NCBI GenBank assembly: GCA_900551385.1
Contig: URVS01000063.1
Location: forward strand, 1-8,040
Origin: an uncultured Mollicutes bacterium
GTDB taxonomy: Bacteria; Bacillota_I; Bacilli_A; RFN20; CAG-449
Reading direction: 5' to 3'
DNA length: 8,040 bases
Part shown: positions 5,459-8,040 of the stretch, piece by piece
Layout: the number at the start of each line of letters is the position of its first letter
Numbering within the stretch: position 1 is the first letter of the stretch
Notes under the pieces: generated by a model
What the model saw: the letters and a program-made list of their open reading frames with translations, nothing else
Databases searched by the model: none
What the model was told of the DNA's origin: nothing
Translations under genes and position numbers: made by a program

Positions 5459-7105
5459 CTAATTAAATTCTTTTTGACTAATTTGAATATTCTTATTTTT
5501 ATTATGAATATTTTGATAATTATCTTTAGTAATAAATTTAGTATTATCTTTTTCTTTAATATTACTTATTTTTATAGCTTTTTCTTTTATTTCTAAATTA
5601 GATAACAAAATAATTAATGGAGCAGATAAACAGCTAATTACTATTAAAATGACAGGTAAAATACTTCTACAAGATAATAAACTTAAAGTTAAAATAATAA
5701 TTCCAAAAATAATAGAATCTAAAGAACCTAATAAAGCCAATTTTAAAGAATATTTTTTATTATCTTTAGGTGTGACATTAAAGGTAGCTTTTTTACCAAA
5801 GATACCTAGAAAAACTGTTTTAATCATCATTGGAGAAAGTGAAGCATAAGTTATAACATTTAAGATAAAATATGGGATTAATAACAATACATTTTTATCT
5901 TTATGATAAACAAATAAATCAGGAATTAAAGGGGAGCAAAGAAAAATAATCATGATTATATATATGCCTAATGAATAATGAATAATTGGATAACCTAAAA
6001 AACCTAATATTATTGTAAAAACTGCTAAAAAGAAACCTAAAATTGGAACAATTGGTAAAGAATAATGAGATAATTTTAAATCTAATTTTTCAAACCATGA
6101 CATTTTACAAGAGCCAATTTCTTTATTATATTTTTGCATATATTCAAGATTTCCTTGAGTCCATTTACATTGTCTTTTCTTTAAACTTAAATAATTTATA
6201 GGAAATTCTTCATAACAAAGAATATCTGGAGCGTAAATAATATTAAAACCAGCATTTCTAATATCAACTGCAAAAGAAATATCTTCTGCTACTACTAAAG
6301 GGAAACCACCTGTTTTTAAATAACAATCTTTACTAATGGTCATACCATGACCAATTAAGGCATTAGATCCATAAAAATTTTTAACAATTTGTATAGATGC
6401 ACCATTACTTCCAACAGATAAGCCTAATAATCTTTGAAACCAATTATTACCTTTTGTAGCTTTATGTCTTGCTTGAACAGCACCACAATTTTTATCATAA
6501 ATAAAATATTTTAAAACTTTATTAATATAATCAGCTGGTAAAATTTCATCACTATCTAAAACAACAAAATAATCATAATCAGTTTTACCTTTTAAATAAT
6601 TATTTAAATTACCTGCCTTAAAACCAGATTTGTTTTTTCTTCTAACAACTTCAATATTATATTCTTTACTAAATAAATTAATTTCATTTAAAAAATCTTC
6701 TTTATCACTGTCATCTAGAATGATAACTTGAAAATTATCATAATTTTGTTTCATTGATTCTGTTAAAGCATTTTTATTAAAATCATTTCTAGTACAATAT
6801 AATAATAAAAACTTAGGTTTATAATCTTTTTTAATTTTAATTTTAGAAATATCATCATATTTTTTTAATAATTTCTTTCCATAAAAAGCATGAGTACAAG
6901 AAAAAACTAAATCTTTTATGCTCCCAAACCATAAAATACCAAGGATTATGGAATTTAAAATTAATATAATACTAATAAATATTGATTTTATTAAATGTGA
7001 AGTATCTAAATTGTTTAAAATAAAATATAAACTTGTTATTAATAAGCCTAAACATAAAATCCAAATAAATATAATAATTACATATAAAGTAGGTTTCTTT
7101 TTCAT
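5459..7105 (-). CDS. Membrane GT2-family glycosyltransferase, cellulose-synthase-like
   Basis: A 548-residue integral membrane glycosyltransferase that probably transfers sugar from a nucleotide-sugar to build a cell-surface or exported polysaccharide. Two N-terminal helices (about 8-30 and 41-61) precede a cytoplasmic GT2 domain: LDDSD (130-134), KSGFKAGN (159-166), the DSD metal motif (184-186) and AED (273-275, catalytic Asp275). A QxxRW-like motif reads RQCKWTQGN (from 311), with Arg and Lys at the Gln and Arg places. About five to six C-terminal helices follow (roughly 350-500), with FNVTPK at 442-447, a segment typical of BcsA-like enzymes. A polar Lys/Asn/Ile-rich tail of about 46 residues ends the protein; no PilZ domain is present. 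The ATG at 7105 is chosen because AGGAG (7118-7114) lies 8 nt upstream; a longer frame from 7189 would lack this. The stop is TAG, 76 bp before the SPFH start. Substrate and product unknown; it is a stand-alone gene here, divergent from the MATE gene. Confidence 0.88.
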   Translation of the reverse strand: MKKKPTLYVIIIFIWILCLGLLITSLYFILNNLDTSHLIKSIFISIILILNSIILGILWFGSIKDLVFSCTHAFYGKKLLKKYDDISKIKIKKDYKPKFLLLYCTRNDFNKNALTESMKQNYDNFQVIILDDSDKEDFLNEINLFSKEYNIEVVRRKNKSGFKAGNLNNYLKGKTDYDYFVVLDSDEILPADYINKVLKYFIYDKNCGAVQARHKATKGNNWFQRLLGLSVGSNGASIQIVKNFYGSNALIGHGMTISKDCYLKTGGFPLVVAEDISFAVDIRNAGFNIIYAPDILCYEEFPINYLSLKKRQCKWTQGNLEYMQKYNKEIGSCKMSWFEKLDLKLSHYSLPIVPILGFFLAVFTIILGFLGYPIIHYSLGIYIIMIIFLCSPLIPDLFVYHKDKNVLLLIPYFILNVITYASLSPMMIKTVFLGIFGKKATFNVTPKDNKKYSLKLALLGSLDSIIFGIIILTLSLLSCRSILPVILIVISCLSAPLIILLSNLEIKEKAIKISNIKEKDNTKFITKDNYQNIHNKNKNIQISQKEFN

Positions 7106-7113
7106 ATTTAATT

Positions 7114-7118
7114 CTCCT
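7114..7118 (-). promoter_or_regulatory. Ribosome binding site AGGAG deciding the start at 7105
   Basis: Minus-strand AGGAG lies 8 nt before the ATG at 7105. The open frame extends to 7189, but the added 28 residues have no ribosome binding site before them, and the region is the shared divergent promoter area. Confidence 0.8.
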
Positions 7119-7136
7119 ATCAACAAAGAAAAAAAC

Positions 7137-7180
7137 TTTGTCACAAATAAAACAAAATAAAAAGCAAATTTGTCCACAAA
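7137..7180. promoter_or_regulatory. Pair of similar dyads, possible operator
   Basis: Two small inverted repeats share the same arms: TTTGT-C-ACAAA (7137-7147) and TTTGT-CC-ACAAA (7169-7180). Their centres are about 32-33 bp apart, near three helical turns. The second covers the candidate -35 box of the MATE gene; the first lies about 32 nt before the glycosyltransferase start. A regulator acting on both divergent genes is a plausible inference; no regulator gene is in the window. Confidence 0.4.
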
Positions 7181-7198
7181 AAGATACAAAAATATTTT
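7170..7198 (+). promoter_or_regulatory. Weak candidate promoter of the MATE gene
   Basis: TTGTCC (7170-7175) and TATTTT (7193-7198) are 17 nt apart, about 35 nt before the MATE start. Both boxes are imperfect matches to TTGACA/TATAAT in an AT-rich background, so this is only the best candidate I see. No clear promoter for the divergent glycosyltransferase gene is recognisable. Confidence 0.3.
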
Positions 7199-7232
7199 TT
7201 AATGTGTTTATATATTTAAAGGAAATGAAATT

Positions 7233-8040
7233 ATGTTAGTTAATTTAGAAAAAGATTCAGTTATAAAAAGCTTAATAAAATTAGGCTTACCAAGCATGAT
7301 TGCTCAAGTGGTAAATATGCTTTATAATTTGATTGATAGAATATTTGTTTCTAATATTGGTACTCAAGCATTATCTGCACTTGGTGTATGTTTTCCTATT
7401 ACTTTAATTTTATCTTCATTCAGTGCTCTTTTTGGTATGGGTGGTGCCCCATTAAGCTCAATAAAATTAGGTGAAAAAAATAATAAAGATGCTAATATAA
7501 TCTTTAATCAAGTTATTTTCTTTTTAGGAATTATTGGTTTTATTTTAACTATTGTTACTTTTGTTTTTTCTAAAGATATTCTTTTATTATTTGGTTGCCC
7601 TGATGATAGTCTAGATTATGCTATTAGTTATTTAAAAATATATAGTTTAGGAACGATTTTTACTTTATTTACTTTAGGCTTAAATCCATTTATTAACGCT
7701 CAAGGTTATGCATTAATATCAATGAGTACAACTTTAATTGGTGCAATATGTAATTTATGTTTAGATCCAATATTTATTTATGGATTATCTTTAGGAGTAA
7801 AAGGTGCAAGTATAGCAACAATTATTTCTCAGTTTATTTCTTTTATTTTTGTAATTACATTCTTTTTAAGAAAAAAATCTATTTATAAATATAATTTTAA
7901 AGAAATGATACCAAATAAAATTGTTTTATCAGTAATCTTACTAGGTTTATCACCATTTATAATGCAAGTAACTGAAAGCGCAATTCAAATAGTTTTTAGT
8001 GTTTGCTTAAAAAAAGTAACAAATAGTAATAGTGATTATA
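7233..8040 (+). CDS. MATE-family multidrug/toxin efflux transporter, N-terminal part (3' end outside window)
   Basis: The reading frame is open from the ATG at 7233 to the right edge, about 269 codons of a family normally near 450 residues with 12 helices. Seen: the MATE N-terminal pattern LGLPSMIAQVVNMLYNLIDRI, then FVSNIGTQALSALG, FGMGGAPLSSIKLGEKNNKDA, LNPFINAQGYALISM and NLCLDPIFIYGLSLGVKGAS; about seven to eight hydrophobic helices are covered. MATE proteins export cationic drugs, dyes or metabolites by Na+ or H+ antiport at the cytoplasmic membrane. The substrate cannot be predicted. AAAGGA (7218-7223) precedes the ATG with 9 nt spacing; an ATG at 7225 is in another frame and stops at once. 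It is transcribed divergently from the glycosyltransferase gene across 127 bp. Nothing looks damaged within the visible part. Confidence 0.92.
   Translation, partial: MLVNLEKDSVIKSLIKLGLPSMIAQVVNMLYNLIDRIFVSNIGTQALSALGVCFPITLILSSFSALFGMGGAPLSSIKLGEKNNKDANIIFNQVIFFLGIIGFILTIVTFVFSKDILLLFGCPDDSLDYAISYLKIYSLGTIFTLFTLGLNPFINAQGYALISMSTTLIGAICNLCLDPIFIYGLSLGVKGASIATIISQFISFIFVITFFLRKKSIYKYNFKEMIPNKIVLSVILLGLSPFIMQVTESAIQIVFSVCLKKVTNSNSDY

Noticed and set aside
5649..5849. Plus-strand open frame opposite the glycosyltransferase C-terminal helices
   Set aside because: Antisense shadow of a membrane-coding region; no start signals.
7123..7141. Small hairpin ACAAAG/CTTTGT in the glycosyltransferase leader
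   Set aside because: Only 6 bp, A/T-rich, with a homopolymer loop; no terminator or riboswitch features beyond it.
6918..7160. Plus-strand open frame opposite the glycosyltransferase N-terminus
   Set aside because: Antisense shadow; composition is Ile/Lys/Asn-rich noise and there is no ribosome binding site.
7233..7247. First 15 bases of the MATE gene are identical to those of the aldolase gene at 1665-1679 (ATGTTAGTTAATTTA)
   Set aside because: The identity stops at once on both sides and the proteins are unrelated; MLVNL in AT-rich codons is most likely coincidence.
1..8040. Possible Mycoplasma-type recoding of TGA as tryptophan
   Set aside because: Tryptophans in the genes are TGG, frames close normally at TAA or TAG, and no gene needs TGA read-through.

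Overview
The window is very AT-rich bacterial DNA with compact genes, AAAGGA/AGGAGG-type ribosome binding sites and TAA/TAG stops. Every tryptophan I checked is TGG, so TGA is not recoded. Base composition and protein style suggest a low-GC Gram-positive (Bacilli/Erysipelotrichia/Acholeplasma-like gut Firmicutes) with the standard bacterial code. That is an inference; there is no rRNA or other marker here.

Left block (1-2510, + strand): a sugar-catabolism operon entered mid-gene. It holds the C-terminal part of an FGGY-family sugar kinase, a DUF4432 mutarotase-like protein and a class II ketose-(bis)phosphate aldolase. The genes overlap by 8 and 1 bp, so they are probably translationally coupled. 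Together they fit anomer handling, phosphorylation and retro-aldol cleavage of a ketose, but the sugar cannot be named from the sequence.

Gap (2511-2875): no intact gene. It contains, on the minus strand, a degenerate copy of the 3' part of the neighbouring zinc-ribbon gene (2539-2688), a perfect 15-bp inverted repeat with a 45-nt spacer (2715-2789), and a strong terminator hairpin between convergent operons (2831-2858).

Middle block (5382-2876, - strand): a three-gene operon with its own promoter (about 5408-5436). In transcription order it encodes an SPFH-domain protein with a Gly-rich linker and two C-terminal zinc ribbons, a protein with two N-terminal zinc ribbons and a C-terminal membrane anchor, and a small two-helix membrane protein with one C-terminal zinc ribbon. 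The first two resemble the YdjI/YdjG type proteins of Bacillus, tied there to membrane-stress and PspA recruitment. No PspA gene is in the window. This is the most interesting system here.

Right block: a minus-strand membrane GT2 glycosyltransferase of the cellulose-synthase-like type (7105-5459), and, divergent from it, the start of a MATE-family efflux transporter (7233 to the right edge). Their shared intergenic region carries two near-identical small dyads, one over a candidate -35 box of the MATE gene.

Start codons were moved inward from the longest open frame for three minus-strand genes (starts at 5382, 4333 and 7105) because good ribosome binding sites sit directly before the internal ATGs.
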